From Sphingomonas sp. OK281 (GTDB taxonomy: Bacteria > Pseudomonadota > Alphaproteobacteria > Sphingomonadales > Sphingomonadaceae): a stretch of DNA of 64,000 nucleotides. Positions 33,276 to 42,712 of this stretch are shown in pieces. A program made the position numbers and the translations under genes. Location of the stretch: contig NZ_FOVZ01000002.1 in assembly GCF_900115295.1 (NCBI RefSeq), forward strand, positions 310,001 through 374,000, in the 5' to 3' direction. The first letter of the stretch is position 1. Each line of letters opens with the position of its first letter. The notes under the pieces were generated by a model. The model had not been told where the DNA came from. It made no database searches and worked only from the letters and a program-made list of their open reading frames with translations.

Positions 33276-35894
33276 TTAGGCTTCGGCTTTCTTCTTTGGC
33301 GCGGTTTTCTTGGCGGGGACCTTTTTAGCTGGAGCTTTCTTCGCTGGCGCCTTTGCCTCGGCCGCATCCTTGGCCACTGCCGCCTTGGCCGGTGCCTTCT
33401 TCGCCGCCGGCTTCTTGGCGGGCGCTTTCTTCTTCTTCGTTGCCGGCGCCGCGGCGGCGCGTGCGTCGATCAGCGACGCCGCTTCCTCGAGCGTCAGCTG
33501 GTCCTTTTCGATCGACTTGGGCAGCGTCGCGTTGGTCGTGCCGTCGGTGACGTAGGCGCCGTAACGGCCTTCCATCAGCTTGATCTCGGCCTCGGTACGC
33601 GGATGGTTGCCGAGGACCTTGAGCGGTGCCTGAGCCCCGCGTGCGGTACGTCCGCCGCCGGCCGCGGCTTCGGCGAGCTTTACGACCGCGGCATTCATGC
33701 CCGTTTCGAACACGTCTGCCGTCGTCTGGAGCCGCGCGTATTTGCCTGCGTGCTTCAGATACGGGCCGAACTTGCCGATCGTCGAGATGATCGGTTCGCC
33801 GGTCTCAGGGTGGTTGCCGACCGTCCGGGGGAGCGACAGCAGCTTGACCGCCCATTCCAGATTGAGCTCGCCGATGTCCTTGGGGATCGAGGCCATCTTG
33901 CGATCCTCGCCCTCCCCGATCTGCAGATACGGGCCGAAGCGTCCCGACTTGCGCTCGATCGGCTGACCCGTGTCCGGGTGCGTGCCGAGCGTCGACGGGC
34001 CGGCATCCGCCTCGGCGTCGCCGCCGGGCTGCGCGAAACGGCGTGTGTATTTGCATTCGGGGTAGTTCGAGCAGGCGATGAACGCGCCGAACTTGCCGCC
34101 GCGAAGCGCCAGCTGGCCCTCGCCGCAGTTCGGGCAGAGACGCGGATCGCCGCCGTCCGCCTTTGCCGGGAACAGGTACGGCGCGAGGAAGGTGTCGAGC
34201 TCGGCGGTGATCGCCGACGGCTGCTGTTCCATGACCTCATTGGTGCGCGGCTTGAAATCGCGCCAGAACGCGTCGAGCACCGACTGCCACTGCGCACGGC
34301 CACCGGAGACGTCGTCGAGCTCTTCCTCGAGTTCGGCGGTGTAGTCGTAGCCGACGTACTTCTCGAAGAAGCGCTCGAGGAATGCCGTCACGAGGCGCCC
34401 GGACTCTTCGGCGAAGAAGCGGTTCTTCTCGATCCGGACGTAGGCGCGGTCCTTCAGCGTCTTGATGATCGAGGCGTAGGTGGACGGGCGGCCGATGCCG
34501 AGTTCTTCCATCCGCTTGACCAGCGAAGCTTCGGAGAAGCGCGGTGGCGGCTGGGTGAAGTGCTGCTCGGCGTCGACCTTCTTCTTGGCGGGCGCATCGC
34601 CTTCGCGCATCCGCGGTAGGCGGCGGGCGTCTTCGTCGGCCGAGTCGTCCGACCCTTCCTCGTACAAGGCGAGGTAGCCGGGGAAGAGCACGACCTGGCC
34701 GGTGGCGCGGAGGATGTTGCGGCCGGTGCCGTCGGCCATCTCGACCGTCGTCCGCTCCATGCGGGCGGACGCCATCTGGCTGGCGAGCGCGCGCTTGAAG
34801 ATCAGGTCGTAGAGGCGCGCGTGGTCGCCGCCGCCGGCCTTGTCCTTGCCGAAGTCGGTCGGGCGGATCGCTTCATGCGCTTCCTGCGCGTTCTTCGCCT
34901 TCGACTGATATTGCCGCGGCTTGTCGGGGACATAGCTCGCATCGAAGCGGTTCGCGACCGCCAAGCGCGCGGCGCTGATCGCGCTGCCGTCCATCTGCAC
35001 GCCGTCGGTACGCATGTACGTGATCGTGCCGTCCTCGTAGAGGCCCTGCGCGATCCGCATCGTATGATCGGCCGAGAAGCCGAGTTTGCGCGACGCTTCC
35101 TGCTGCAAGGTCGAGGTGGTGAACGGTGGCGGCGGGTTGCGACCCGCGGGCTTGGTCTCGACCGACTGGACCGAGAAATTGCCGTCGAGCACGGCCTGCT
35201 TGGCGCGCAGGGCATCGCCTTCGTTGCCGATCGAAAGGCGGTCGAGCTTGTTGCCCTCGAACTGCGTCAGCCGCGATGTGAACGCGGTGCCGTCATGCTC
35301 CATCTCGGCCGTCACCGACCAATATTCCTGCGGCTTGAAGACGTCGATCTCGCGCTCGCGCTGGACGATCAGGCGGAGCGACACCGACTGGACTCGGCCC
35401 GCGGACTTGGCGCCTGGCAGCTTGCGCCACAGCACCGGCGAAAGCGTGAAGCCGACGAGGTAATCGAGCGCGCGGCGGGCGCGGTAGGCGTCGATCAGGT
35501 CGTCGTCGAGCTCGCGCGGGTTCTTCATCGCCTCGGTGACAGTGGCCTTGGTGATCGCGTTGAAGGTGACGCGCTCGACCTCTTTCGGCAGCGCTTTGCG
35601 CGCGCGCAGCACCTCGCGGACGTGCCACGAGATTGCCTCGCCTTCGCGATCCGGATCAGTCGCGAGGATCAGGCGGTCGGCGAGCTTTGCGAGATCGGTG
35701 ATCGCCTTCAGCTGCTTCGACTTGTCCGCGTAATTCTCCCACGTCATCGCGAACGCATCGTCGGGATCGACCGAGCCGTCCTTGGGCGGCAGATCGCGGA
35801 CATGGCCGTAGCTGGCCAGGACGCGGTAATCGCTGCCCAGATACTTCTCGATGGTTTTGGCCTTGGCAGGCGATTCGACGATGACAAGCTGCAT
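33276..35894 (-). CDS. topA: DNA topoisomerase I
   Basis: An 872-residue type IA topoisomerase starting MQLVIVESPAKAKTIEKYLG, the usual N-terminus (TOPRIM). The active tyrosine is Y293 (ITYMRTDG). One C4 zinc module is visible (CPNCGEGQL..CSNYPECKYTRRF), then several topo-C repeats of the type KSGRFGPYLQIGEGE. The last 55 residues are a Lys/Ala/Pro tail like histone H1. An open stretch of about 200 codons upstream of 35894 is not part of the gene. It relaxes negative supercoils behind RNA polymerase. Confidence 0.97.
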   Translation of the reverse strand: MQLVIVESPAKAKTIEKYLGSDYRVLASYGHVRDLPPKDGSVDPDDAFAMTWENYADKSKQLKAITDLAKLADRLILATDPDREGEAISWHVREVLRARKALPKEVERVTFNAITKATVTEAMKNPRELDDDLIDAYRARRALDYLVGFTLSPVLWRKLPGAKSAGRVQSVSLRLIVQREREIDVFKPQEYWSVTAEMEHDGTAFTSRLTQFEGNKLDRLSIGNEGDALRAKQAVLDGNFSVQSVETKPAGRNPPPPFTTSTLQQEASRKLGFSADHTMRIAQGLYEDGTITYMRTDGVQMDGSAISAARLAVANRFDASYVPDKPRQYQSKAKNAQEAHEAIRPTDFGKDKAGGGDHARLYDLIFKRALASQMASARMERTTVEMADGTGRNILRATGQVVLFPGYLALYEEGSDDSADEDARRLPRMREGDAPAKKKVDAEQHFTQPPPRFSEASLVKRMEELGIGRPSTYASIIKTLKDRAYVRIEKNRFFAEESGRLVTAFLERFFEKYVGYDYTAELEEELDDVSGGRAQWQSVLDAFWRDFKPRTNEVMEQQPSAITAELDTFLAPYLFPAKADGGDPRLCPNCGEGQLALRGGKFGAFIACSNYPECKYTRRFAQPGGDAEADAGPSTLGTHPDTGQPIERKSGRFGPYLQIGEGEDRKMASIPKDIGELNLEWAVKLLSLPRTVGNHPETGEPIISTIGKFGPYLKHAGKYARLQTTADVFETGMNAAVVKLAEAAAGGGRTARGAQAPLKVLGNHPRTEAEIKLMEGRYGAYVTDGTTNATLPKSIEKDQLTLEEAASLIDARAAAAPATKKKKAPAKKPAAKKAPAKAAVAKDAAEAKAPAKKAPAKKVPAKKTAPKKKAEA

Positions 35895-36108
35895 GGGGAA
35901 ACCGGGGTCCTTACGTGTACGCGTACGAGGGTGACGGCGTCGGGGTGGTGCCGTCAAGCGGGGGTTGGTCCGGAGTGACGTGCGGAAGGTGCGGTCGCAG
36001 GTGCGGGATTTCCAGAGGGGGAGCGCACCGCGACGACGGCTTCCGCAACGCCTGTACCGAAAAATCGCACTGTCTCGCGAACGCAATGATCGCTGGGTAG
36101 TGTCCGTC

Positions 36109-37407
36109 ATGGCCCGGATCGTTCTCGCCACTATCGGCTCGCTGGGCGATCTGCATCCGTTCATCGCGATCGGCAGATCGCTGGCGGCGCGTGGCGAACG
36201 GGTGCTGCTCGCGGTGCCCGAGGACCATATGGCCAAGGTGAAGGCGGCCGGGCTCGAGGCGGCACCGATCCTGCCGAGCTTTGCGTCGATCTGCGCGCGG
36301 TTGGGCCTGAGCGACGCGGAGGTCGCCGCGAAGGTTCTCGCCGACCGGGATTTCGTGATCGACGAGATTTTGATGCCGTCGTTGCGCGCCAGCACCGCCG
36401 CTCTGGATGCGGTGGCCGATGGCGCCGATGCGCTGGCCGGGTCGACCTTCGCCTTCTCGGCGGCGATCGTCGCCGAGAAGCGACGGCTGCCGCTGGCGAC
36501 CATCATCCTGCAACCGATGACGCTGTTTTCCGCGTGGCAGCCGCCGGTTGCGCGACAATTCGAACTGATGCGCCATCGTCCGCAGACTCGCCTCGGCTAC
36601 GGCTGGAACAGCGCGGTCCTGTCGCTGGCACGAACCATCCTGCGCCGACGGCACGCGAGGCGGATCGATGCGGTGCGTGCCGAACACGGGCTCGGTCCCG
36701 GGGAAGGCGCGCCGTTGCTGGATCACGGTCCGGCGACGGCAGCGATCCTGTGCTGTTGGTCCTCTGCGCTGGGCGCGCTCCCGCCCGATGTGCCGAGCAT
36801 GGCTGCGCTGACGGGCTTTCCGTTCTTCGACAGCGAAACGGGGGCAGACGATGGGCAACCGGCGCAATTGCCCGAACTGGACAGTTTCCTGGACGAATGC
36901 CGGCAGGCGAACGATCCTCCGTTGATCTTCACGCTGGGATCGTTTGCAGTCGCCTCGGCCGGGCGTTTTTACGAGAACGCCGCCGCCATCAGCTGGGATC
37001 TCGGCAAGCGTGCGCTCCTGCTGACCGGACGACCGCAGCCACCGCATCGCGACGGTAACTGCCTGTTCCTGCAGTACGCGCCCCATTCGGCGGTGTTTCC
37101 CGAAGCCGCGGTCGTGATCCATCATGGCGGGATCGGAACGACGGGGCAGGCGCTCCGCGCGGGGCGTCCCCAGATCGTCGTTCCGCATTTCGGCGATCAG
37201 TTCGATAACGCCGCCCGACTCGTATCGGCTGGTATCGCCCTGACCGTGAAGCGCGAACGATTCGGCGACGGCCGTACCGTCCGCGTCCTCGCCCAGGTCC
37301 TCTCCGATCGAGCGATGGCGCAGGCGGCGCAGCATGCGGCGGATGTCGTTGCCGGCGAGGATGGCGCTGCCAGTGCGGCCGAACGGATCGTGCGCCTCTG
37401 TTCGTGA
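36109..37407 (+). CDS. GT1 family glycosyltransferase (UDP-glycosyltransferase/rhamnosyltransferase type)
   Basis: A 432-residue GT-B protein. The N-terminal strand and loop IVLATIGSLGDLHPFIAIGR and the C-terminal sugar-nucleotide signature HHGGIGTTGQALRAGRPQIV, followed by PHFGDQFDNA, define the family (rhamnosyl-, sterol- and macrolide-type transferases). It adds a sugar to a small lipophilic acceptor. The ATG at 36109 is used; a GTG at 36100 is possible. It is the only plus-strand gene between topA and dprA, which usually lie together on one strand. Confidence 0.88.
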   Translation: MARIVLATIGSLGDLHPFIAIGRSLAARGERVLLAVPEDHMAKVKAAGLEAAPILPSFASICARLGLSDAEVAAKVLADRDFVIDEILMPSLRASTAALDAVADGADALAGSTFAFSAAIVAEKRRLPLATIILQPMTLFSAWQPPVARQFELMRHRPQTRLGYGWNSAVLSLARTILRRRHARRIDAVRAEHGLGPGEGAPLLDHGPATAAILCCWSSALGALPPDVPSMAALTGFPFFDSETGADDGQPAQLPELDSFLDECRQANDPPLIFTLGSFAVASAGRFYENAAAISWDLGKRALLLTGRPQPPHRDGNCLFLQYAPHSAVFPEAAVVIHHGGIGTTGQALRAGRPQIVVPHFGDQFDNAARLVSAGIALTVKRERFGDGRTVRVLAQVLSDRAMAQAAQHAADVVAGEDGAASAAERIVRLCS

Positions 37408-37437
37408 TGCGCGTGGATGTTCGTGATGCGCGCGGAT
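37400..37437 (+). repeat. Tandem duplication of 19 bp at the glycosyltransferase stop
   Basis: GTTCGTGATGCGCGTGGAT occurs twice in a row with one mismatch, the first copy containing the stop codon of the glycosyltransferase gene (TGA at 37405-37407). Confidence 0.8.
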
Positions 37438-37489
37438 GTTAGCGAGCGCGGGCGGGGGCAGGTGCTTCGCCGCACGTGTGGACCTGGCG

Positions 37490-38581
37490 TCAGGCCAGGC
37501 TTACGCGCCCGCCGGCATGACGTTCGAGTCTGCCGCCCAGCTCAAGTTCGAGCAATACCGTCTGCACTACCGCGGGGCTCACGCGCGATTGGCGGATGAG
37601 TTCGTCGATCGCGACCGGGACGGGGCCGAGCAGGTCGGCGATCCTGCGGCGGTCGGTGTCGCTGGCGTCCTCCGGTGGCGAGGCGGCGTAGACGTCGATC
37701 GGCGAGCGGACCGAGCGCGGGTCGAACGGGCGGATCTGTTCGAGGATGTCGGCGGCGGACTGTACCAGGGTGGCGCCTTCGCGGATCAGCAGGTTGCAGC
37801 CTTGCGCGCGCGGGTCGAGTGGGCTGCCGGGGACGGCCATGACTTCGCGACCGGACTCGTTTGCTAGCCGCGCGGTGATCAGCGAGCCGGATTTGGGGAC
37901 CGCCTCGACCACCACCGTGCCGATCGCGAGGCCGGCAATGATGCGGTTGCGCGAGGGGAAGTTGCGCGCCTTGGGTTCGGTACCGGGGGGCTGTTCGGCT
38001 AGCAGAAGACCTTCGGCAGCGATGCGTTCCTGCAACGCGGTGTTGTCGGGCGGGTAGGCGATGTCGATGCCGCTGGCGATGACGCCGATCGTCGCGCCGC
38101 TGGAGCCGGCTCCGAGCGCGCCGATGTGCGCGGCGGTGTCGATTCCGCGGGCGAGGCCAGAGACGATGGTGGTGCCTTCCTCGGCCAATTGCAGTGCGAG
38201 CTGGCGGGCGAAGCGGCAGGCGGCGGCCGAGGCGTTGCGCGCGCCGACCATCGCGATGCAGGGGCGGCTGGCATGGGCGATGTCGCCGCGCAGGATGAGC
38301 GCCGGGGGCGCGGTCTCGATTTCGGCGAGCAGGCGGGGATAGTCCGGGTCGTCGAGGAAGAGGTAGCGTGCGCCGAGCCTGGCGGTGGCGGCCATTTCGC
38401 GTTCGGCTAGGGCAGCGTCTGCGATCCTGGGCGCGCGTCCGCCGCCGCGTTGGGCGAGCATCGGGAGTGCTTCGATCGCGGCGGCGGCGCTGCCGAAGCG
38501 CGCGATGAGTTGGCGATAGGTGACCGGTCCGATCCCGGTCGTGCGGATGAGCCGAAGTCTCGAGACCGTCGGGTCAGCCAC
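37490..38581 (-). CDS. dprA: DNA-processing protein DprA
   Basis: A 363-residue protein that loads RecA on incoming single-stranded DNA. An N-terminal SAM-like helical part (LRLIRTTGIGPVTYRQLIARFG) is followed by the Rossmann core (VGARNASAAACRFARQLA, GLARGIDTAAHIGAL, FPSRNRIIAGLA) and a C-terminal winged helix (about 300-355). It overlaps plsY by 8 bp, so the pair is co-translated. It marks a potential for natural transformation. Confidence 0.94.
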   Translation of the reverse strand: MADPTVSRLRLIRTTGIGPVTYRQLIARFGSAAAAIEALPMLAQRGGGRAPRIADAALAEREMAATARLGARYLFLDDPDYPRLLAEIETAPPALILRGDIAHASRPCIAMVGARNASAAACRFARQLALQLAEEGTTIVSGLARGIDTAAHIGALGAGSSGATIGVIASGIDIAYPPDNTALQERIAAEGLLLAEQPPGTEPKARNFPSRNRIIAGLAIGTVVVEAVPKSGSLITARLANESGREVMAVPGSPLDPRAQGCNLLIREGATLVQSAADILEQIRPFDPRSVRSPIDVYAASPPEDASDTDRRRIADLLGPVPVAIDELIRQSRVSPAVVQTVLLELELGGRLERHAGGRVSLA

Positions 38582-39188
38582 TCTTTTGCCGGTTGGAGCC
38601 GATGCGCGGTTCGGTGCCGGAGAACAGGCGATCGACGTTCTCTCGGTGTTTCCACAATACGATCAGCGCGAGCGCCAGGAGAAGGAGGACGAGGTCGAAA
38701 CGACCGAACAGCGCGGCGGCAAACGGTGCGCTGAGCGCGGCGGCCATGCCCGCGACCGAGGATATGCGCAGGCCTGCGAGCAGGCCCAGCCAGACGACTG
38801 CGTACACCAGCCCGAGCGGCCAGTGCAGTGCGACGACGATGCCCATGAGTGTCGCGACGCCCTTGCCGCCCTTGAACTTTAGCCAGATCGGGTAGCAATG
38901 ACCGATGAACGCACCGGCCGCTGCGAGCAGCGCGTTGCCGGGGAATAGGTGCGCGACCAGCAGCACGGCGACCGCGCCCTTTGCCATGTCGAGCAGCAGC
39001 GTGGCGGCGGCGAGGCCCTTGCGTCCGGTGCGCAGCACGTTGGTGGCGCCGATATTGCCGGAGCCGATCGTCCGCAGATCGCCCGCGCCGGCCGCCCTTG
39101 TGAGGATGACGCCGAACGGGATCGAGCCGAGCAGATAGCTCAGTACGAGCGATAGCGTGGGCGCTACCCAGAGAATTTCCGTCTGCAA
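38574..39188 (-). CDS. plsY: Glycerol-3-phosphate acyltransferase PlsY
   Basis: A 204-residue membrane protein with about five hydrophobic helices. The acyl-phosphate site SGNIGATNVLRTGRKG and the phosphate-binding loop KFKGGKGVATLMG are intact. It transfers the acyl group from acyl-phosphate to glycerol-3-phosphate, the first step of phospholipid synthesis. It is the upstream gene of the plsY-dprA pair. Confidence 0.95.
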   Translation of the reverse strand: MQTEILWVAPTLSLVLSYLLGSIPFGVILTRAAGAGDLRTIGSGNIGATNVLRTGRKGLAAATLLLDMAKGAVAVLLVAHLFPGNALLAAAGAFIGHCYPIWLKFKGGKGVATLMGIVVALHWPLGLVYAVVWLGLLAGLRISSVAGMAAALSAPFAAALFGRFDLVLLLLALALIVLWKHRENVDRLFSGTEPRIGSNRQKSG

Positions 39189-39285
39189 CTATGTCCCCCG
39201 TTCTGGGAGGGGCTTATAGGCCACGCGGGGCGGACGGCAAATGGGGTGAGGTTGTAGAAACTGCCTGTGACAGGCCCACGAGGCG

Positions 39286-39397
39286 CTCCCCTCCCTGGAA
39301 GGGAGGGGCTGGGGGTGGGTTGGACGGCTTTGGCCACCGACGTCTGATCATGCGGAAACCGACCCACCCCCGACCCCTCCCTTCCAGGGAGGGGGGC
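39286..39397. repeat. Palindromic repeat, family C, copy 1
   Basis: The arms CTCCCCTCCCTGGAAGGGAG..GGGTGGGTT and ACCCACCCCC..CTCCCTTCCAGGGAGGGG are inverted over about 112 bp. A second copy is at 48532-48635. It lies in the divergent gap between plsY and murI, so here it is not a shared terminator. Confidence 0.85.
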
Positions 39398-39442
39398 AGG
39401 TCGCTCTGGTTTATGGGGGGTGTTCCGTCCTAAGGACCGCGC

Positions 39443-40231
39443 ATGGACCAGCGCCCCATCCTGTTCTTCGATTCCGGCGTCGGCGGGTTGTCGATCGTCG
39501 GTCCGGCGCGGGCGGCGTTGCCCGATGCGCCGTTCGTGTATGCCGCCGATTCGGCTGGCTTTCCGTACGGCACCAAGAGCGAAACGGAGATTGCGGCGCG
39601 GGTGCCGGTGTTGCTGGGGCGGTTGGCGGAGCGGTATCGGCCGCGGCTGATCGTGATCGCGTGCAACACCGCCTCGACGATCGCGCTGCCGGTGGTGCGC
39701 GCCGCGCTCGACCTGCCAGTGGTGGGGACGGTACCGGCGATCAAGCCCGCCACGCTGCTTTCGAAGACTCGGACCATCGGCGTGCTGGGTACCGAGGCGA
39801 CCGTGCGGCAGGCGTATGTCGATGATCTTGCGGCGAAGTTTGCAGGCGATTGCACGGTGCTGCGCTACGGCTCGGCGGCTCTGGTCGAGATGGCCGAGGC
39901 GAAATTGCACGGCCGAGTCGTCGCGCCGGAACGCTATGCGGCGATGCTCGACGGGTTGTTCTCGCAACCCGGCGGCGACGCGATTGACGTGATCGTCAAC
40001 GCCTGCACGCATTTTCCGCTGGTCGAAGCGGAGCTTGCGGCCGCTGCTCCCGGCGTGCGCTTCGTCGATGGTGGACCGGGGATTGCGCGGCGGATCGTGC
40101 ATCTCATGCGGAGCGAATCATGGTCGGGAGCGGGGGAGGGCGTTGCCGTCTTCACCCGGTTGGGCGACGAGGAGCGCGCGCTCGGACCGGCTCTGGCGGC
40201 GCGCGGGTTTGGCAGGATCGAGCAGCTTTAA
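39443..40231 (+). CDS. murI: Glutamate racemase
   Basis: A 262-residue enzyme that turns L-glutamate into D-glutamate for peptidoglycan. FFDSGVGGLSI (catalytic Asp-Ser near residue 10), YAADSAGFPYGTKS, VIACNTASTIALP (first catalytic Cys) and VNACTHFPLVE (second catalytic Cys) are all present. Length is normal. It is followed by hemA after 124 bp. Confidence 0.95.
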   Translation: MDQRPILFFDSGVGGLSIVGPARAALPDAPFVYAADSAGFPYGTKSETEIAARVPVLLGRLAERYRPRLIVIACNTASTIALPVVRAALDLPVVGTVPAIKPATLLSKTRTIGVLGTEATVRQAYVDDLAAKFAGDCTVLRYGSAALVEMAEAKLHGRVVAPERYAAMLDGLFSQPGGDAIDVIVNACTHFPLVEAELAAAAPGVRFVDGGPGIARRIVHLMRSESWSGAGEGVAVFTRLGDEERALGPALAARGFGRIEQL

Positions 40232-40355
40232 GCGTTGCCCTGGGACAATGTGGCACCTTGCTTCGCAGGCGCATCGTGGCAATGTGCTGCCAGGATGAGG
40301 AAAGCGATCACCGTAAGAGCGGTATTGCGCTGGAAACGAGTGAAAGCGAGGCGTA

Positions 40356-41630
40356 GTGCCCAAGCCTATGATTACCAACGGCATCTCGGCAACGGACTCC
40401 GCAATGGGTCCACGAGTCGATTATTCGCGCGTTTTCACGCAGGCGATCGACCGGTTGCATGCCGAAGGGCGCTACCGCGTGTTCATCGACATTCTCCGCA
40501 ACAAGGGCGCGTTTCCGAACGCGCGCTGCTTTGCCGGGCATAACGGGCCGAAGCCGATCACGGTGTGGTGCTCGAACGATTATCTCGCAATGGGCCAGCA
40601 CCCCAAGGTCATCGCGGCGATGGAAGAGGCGCTGCACGACGTCGGCGCGGGCTCGGGCGGCACGCGCAACATCGGCGGCAATACGCATTACCATGTCGAC
40701 CTGGAAGGCGAACTCGCCGACCTGCACGGCAAGGAAGCGGCGTTGCTGTTCACCAGCGGGTACGTCTCGAACGAGGCGACGCTGGCGACGCTGGCCAAGG
40801 TGCTGCCGGGCTGCATCATCTTTTCGGACGAGCTGAACCACGCGTCGATGATTGCTGGCATTCGCAACTCCGGCTGCGAGAAGCGGGTGTTCCGCCACAA
40901 TGATCTCGCGCATCTCGAGGAATTGCTGGCCGCTGAAGATCCCGCCGTGCCGAAGCTGATCGCGTTCGAGAGCGTGTATTCGATGGAGGGCGACATCGCG
41001 CCGATCTCGGCGGTGTGCGATCTCGCCGACCGCTACAACGCGCTGACCTATTGCGACGAAGTCCATGCGGTCGGGATGTACGGCGCGCGTGGCGGCGGCA
41101 TTTCGGAGCGCGACGAGGTCGCGCACCGGATCACGATCCTCGAGGGGACGCTGGGCAAGGCGTTCGGTGTGATGGGGGGCTATATCGCCGCCGATCGGAC
41201 GATCGTCGATGTGATCCGGTCGTATGCACCGGGGTTCATCTTCACGACCTCGCTGTCGCCGGTGCTGGTTGCGGGTGTGCTCGCGAGCGTGAGGCATCTG
41301 AAGGCGTCCAGCGTCGAGCGCGAGGGGCAGCAGGCTTCCGCGGCGATGCTGAAGGCGATGCTGAAGGACGCCGGGCTGCCGGTGATGATCGGTGATACGC
41401 ATATCGTTCCGCTGATGGTCGGTGACCCGGTCAAGGCGAAGAAGATCAGCGACGTGCTGCTCGCCGAATACGGCGTGTACGTGCAGCCGATCAACTATCC
41501 GACCGTGCCGCGCGGGACTGAGCGGCTGCGGTTCACGCCGGGCCCTGCGCATACCGAGGCGATGATGCGCGAGCTGACGGATGCGCTGGTGGAGATCTGG
41601 AGCCGCCTGGACTTGCGCAAGGCGGCTTGA
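40356..41630 (+). CDS. hemA: 5-aminolevulinate synthase (C4/Shemin pathway)
   Basis: A 424-residue PLP enzyme that makes 5-aminolevulinate from glycine and succinyl-CoA, the first step of heme synthesis in alphaproteobacteria. The Schiff-base Lys is K268 ([13 protein letters not shown]) and the cofactor Asp is D234 ([12 protein letters not shown]). [19 protein letters not shown] is the glycine-binding loop. The start is uncertain: GTG at 40356 (GCGAGG close upstream), ATG at 40368, or ATG at 40404, which is nearest to the usual N-terminus. The last bases converge on the Uma2 gene with only 3 bp between. Confidence 0.95.
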   Translation: MPKPMITNGISATDSAMGPRVDYSRVFTQAIDRLHAEGRYRVFIDILRNKGAFPNARCFAGHNGPKPITVWCSNDYLAMGQHPKVIAAMEEALHDVGAGSGGTRNIGGNTHYHVDLEGELADLHGKEAALLFTSGYVSNEATLATLAKVLPGCIIFSDELNHASMIAGIRNSGCEKRVFRHNDLAHLEELLAAEDPAVPKLIAFESVYSMEGDIAPISAVCDLADRYNALTYCDEVHAVGMYGARGGGISERDEVAHRITILEGTLGKAFGVMGGYIAADRTIVDVIRSYAPGFIFTTSLSPVLVAGVLASVRHLKASSVEREGQQASAAMLKAMLKDAGLPVMIGDTHIVPLMVGDPVKAKKISDVLLAEYGVYVQPINYPTVPRGTERLRFTPGPAHTEAMMRELTDALVEIWSRLDLRKAA

Positions 41631-41633
41631 GGG

Positions 41634-42206
41634 TCAGTTGACGACGATGTCGAGGTTGAGTTCGGGGATTGCGATAGGGTGGCCGAACGGAATGAGTAGT
41701 TTGTCCTCGTAATCGCCAGCGCGGGGCTTGGCCATCACGTGCGTCCGGCGCGCGTTCATATCGACCACCCAATAATGCGGTACGAACGCCTCGGCATAGT
41801 CGCTCCGCCTGGCGCCAAGATCGAGCGCTAGGCTCGTATCGGCGATCTCGACAGCGAGGAACAGCGCAACGCGGTCGAACAATGTTGCGCGTAGATCGGG
41901 GCCGCGAAGCACAGCCACATCCGGTTCGCGCAGCGTGTCGGCGGTCAGGCGGACGGTTGGCTCCTGCCCGACGATCCACTCGGTGCCGAGTGCGGCGAAG
42001 GCGGACTGCAAGCGCAGGAAAGCGATACGCTGCGCGTTCCAGTGAGGTACGTTTGCCGGTGACATCCGCATAATCTCCCCGTTGACCAGTTCGACCTTGC
42101 CCAGCCAGTCGGCAATCGGCGGATGACGGACGAGTTCCATGAACTCGGCGGTGGTGAAACGCGCGGGCCCGGAAGCCAATTGAGTGATGTGTTCGGCAAC
42201 GCTCAT
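41634..42206 (-). CDS. Uma2 family (DUF820) putative endonuclease-fold protein
   Basis: A 190-residue protein of the PD-(D/E)XK-like Uma2 family. The core is VELVNGEIMRMSPANVPH, EPDVAVLRGPD and FLAVEIADTSLALDLGARRSDYAEAFVPHYWVVD; the last ends in the typical YWVVD. The usual ExK is EIA here, and the later Lys of the family appears as Arg, so activity is not certain. Uma2 proteins are numerous in cyanobacteria and rare here. Function unknown. Confidence 0.88.
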   Translation of the reverse strand: MSVAEHITQLASGPARFTTAEFMELVRHPPIADWLGKVELVNGEIMRMSPANVPHWNAQRIAFLRLQSAFAALGTEWIVGQEPTVRLTADTLREPDVAVLRGPDLRATLFDRVALFLAVEIADTSLALDLGARRSDYAEAFVPHYWVVDMNARRTHVMAKPRAGDYEDKLLIPFGHPIAIPELNLDIVVN

Positions 42207-42237
42207 AGCGTTAGTATAGCATTTTCCCGTACCCGAG

Positions 42238-42702
42238 TCACAGTATAGCCGCCAGTAACGTCAGGACGCCGAGACCAAGCGACAGCGGTACGCGCAAGGC
42301 CATCCAGCCGGGTGGGGTGATGCCGGCGCGGACCAGGGCTCGGTCGACGAGCAGCGCGGCGATCAGACTGATGCCGAGCACGACCAGCGACGGGCCGGGC
42401 CAGCGCAGGCCGACCATCCAGGGCCAGGCGGTGACCAGCGCGATCAGCGAGGGCGCGACGCTCGCGAACCAGAGCCAGCGCGGCGGCGAGTCGGTGCGTG
42501 CGGCGAGGCCCCACCAGAGGCCACCGAGGAAGCTCAAGATGATCGCGGCGTAGGCGTAGGCGATCGCCAGCGCGGAGAAGCGGCTTTGCGGATCGCCGCT
42601 CAGCAGCAGCGCGACCGCCGCGAGTTGCGGGAGGAGGCCGCTCAGCCCGAGCAGGCGCGCGATCGGTGGAATGCCGCCGGTTGCGGCGGATCGCGCTGTC
42701 AT
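42238..42702 (-). CDS. DUF3429 family membrane protein
   Basis: A 154-residue protein with about five hydrophobic helices. SFLGGLWWGLAAR, in the middle, is the recognisable segment of DUF3429. It probably lies in the inner membrane. It follows the anti-sigma gene by 10 bp, so it may belong to the same transcript, but a role in that pathway is not shown. Confidence 0.82.
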   Translation of the reverse strand: MTARSAATGGIPPIARLLGLSGLLPQLAAVALLLSGDPQSRFSALAIAYAYAAIILSFLGGLWWGLAARTDSPPRWLWFASVAPSLIALVTAWPWMVGLRWPGPSLVVLGISLIAALLVDRALVRAGITPPGWMALRVPLSLGLGVLTLLAAIL

Positions 42703-42712
42703 CAGACGGGCA

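Noticed and set aside
35895..36506. Upstream extension of the topA frame by about 204 codons
   Set aside because: The extension is Ser/Ala/Arg-rich and lies antisense to the glycosyltransferase gene. MQLVIVESPAKAKTIEKYLG is the normal topoisomerase I start.
40250..40275. Possible sigma-54 promoter upstream of hemA (TGGCAC..TTCGC)
   Set aside because: The TGGCAC half fits but the second element does not match TTGC at the right spacing, so it is probably chance.
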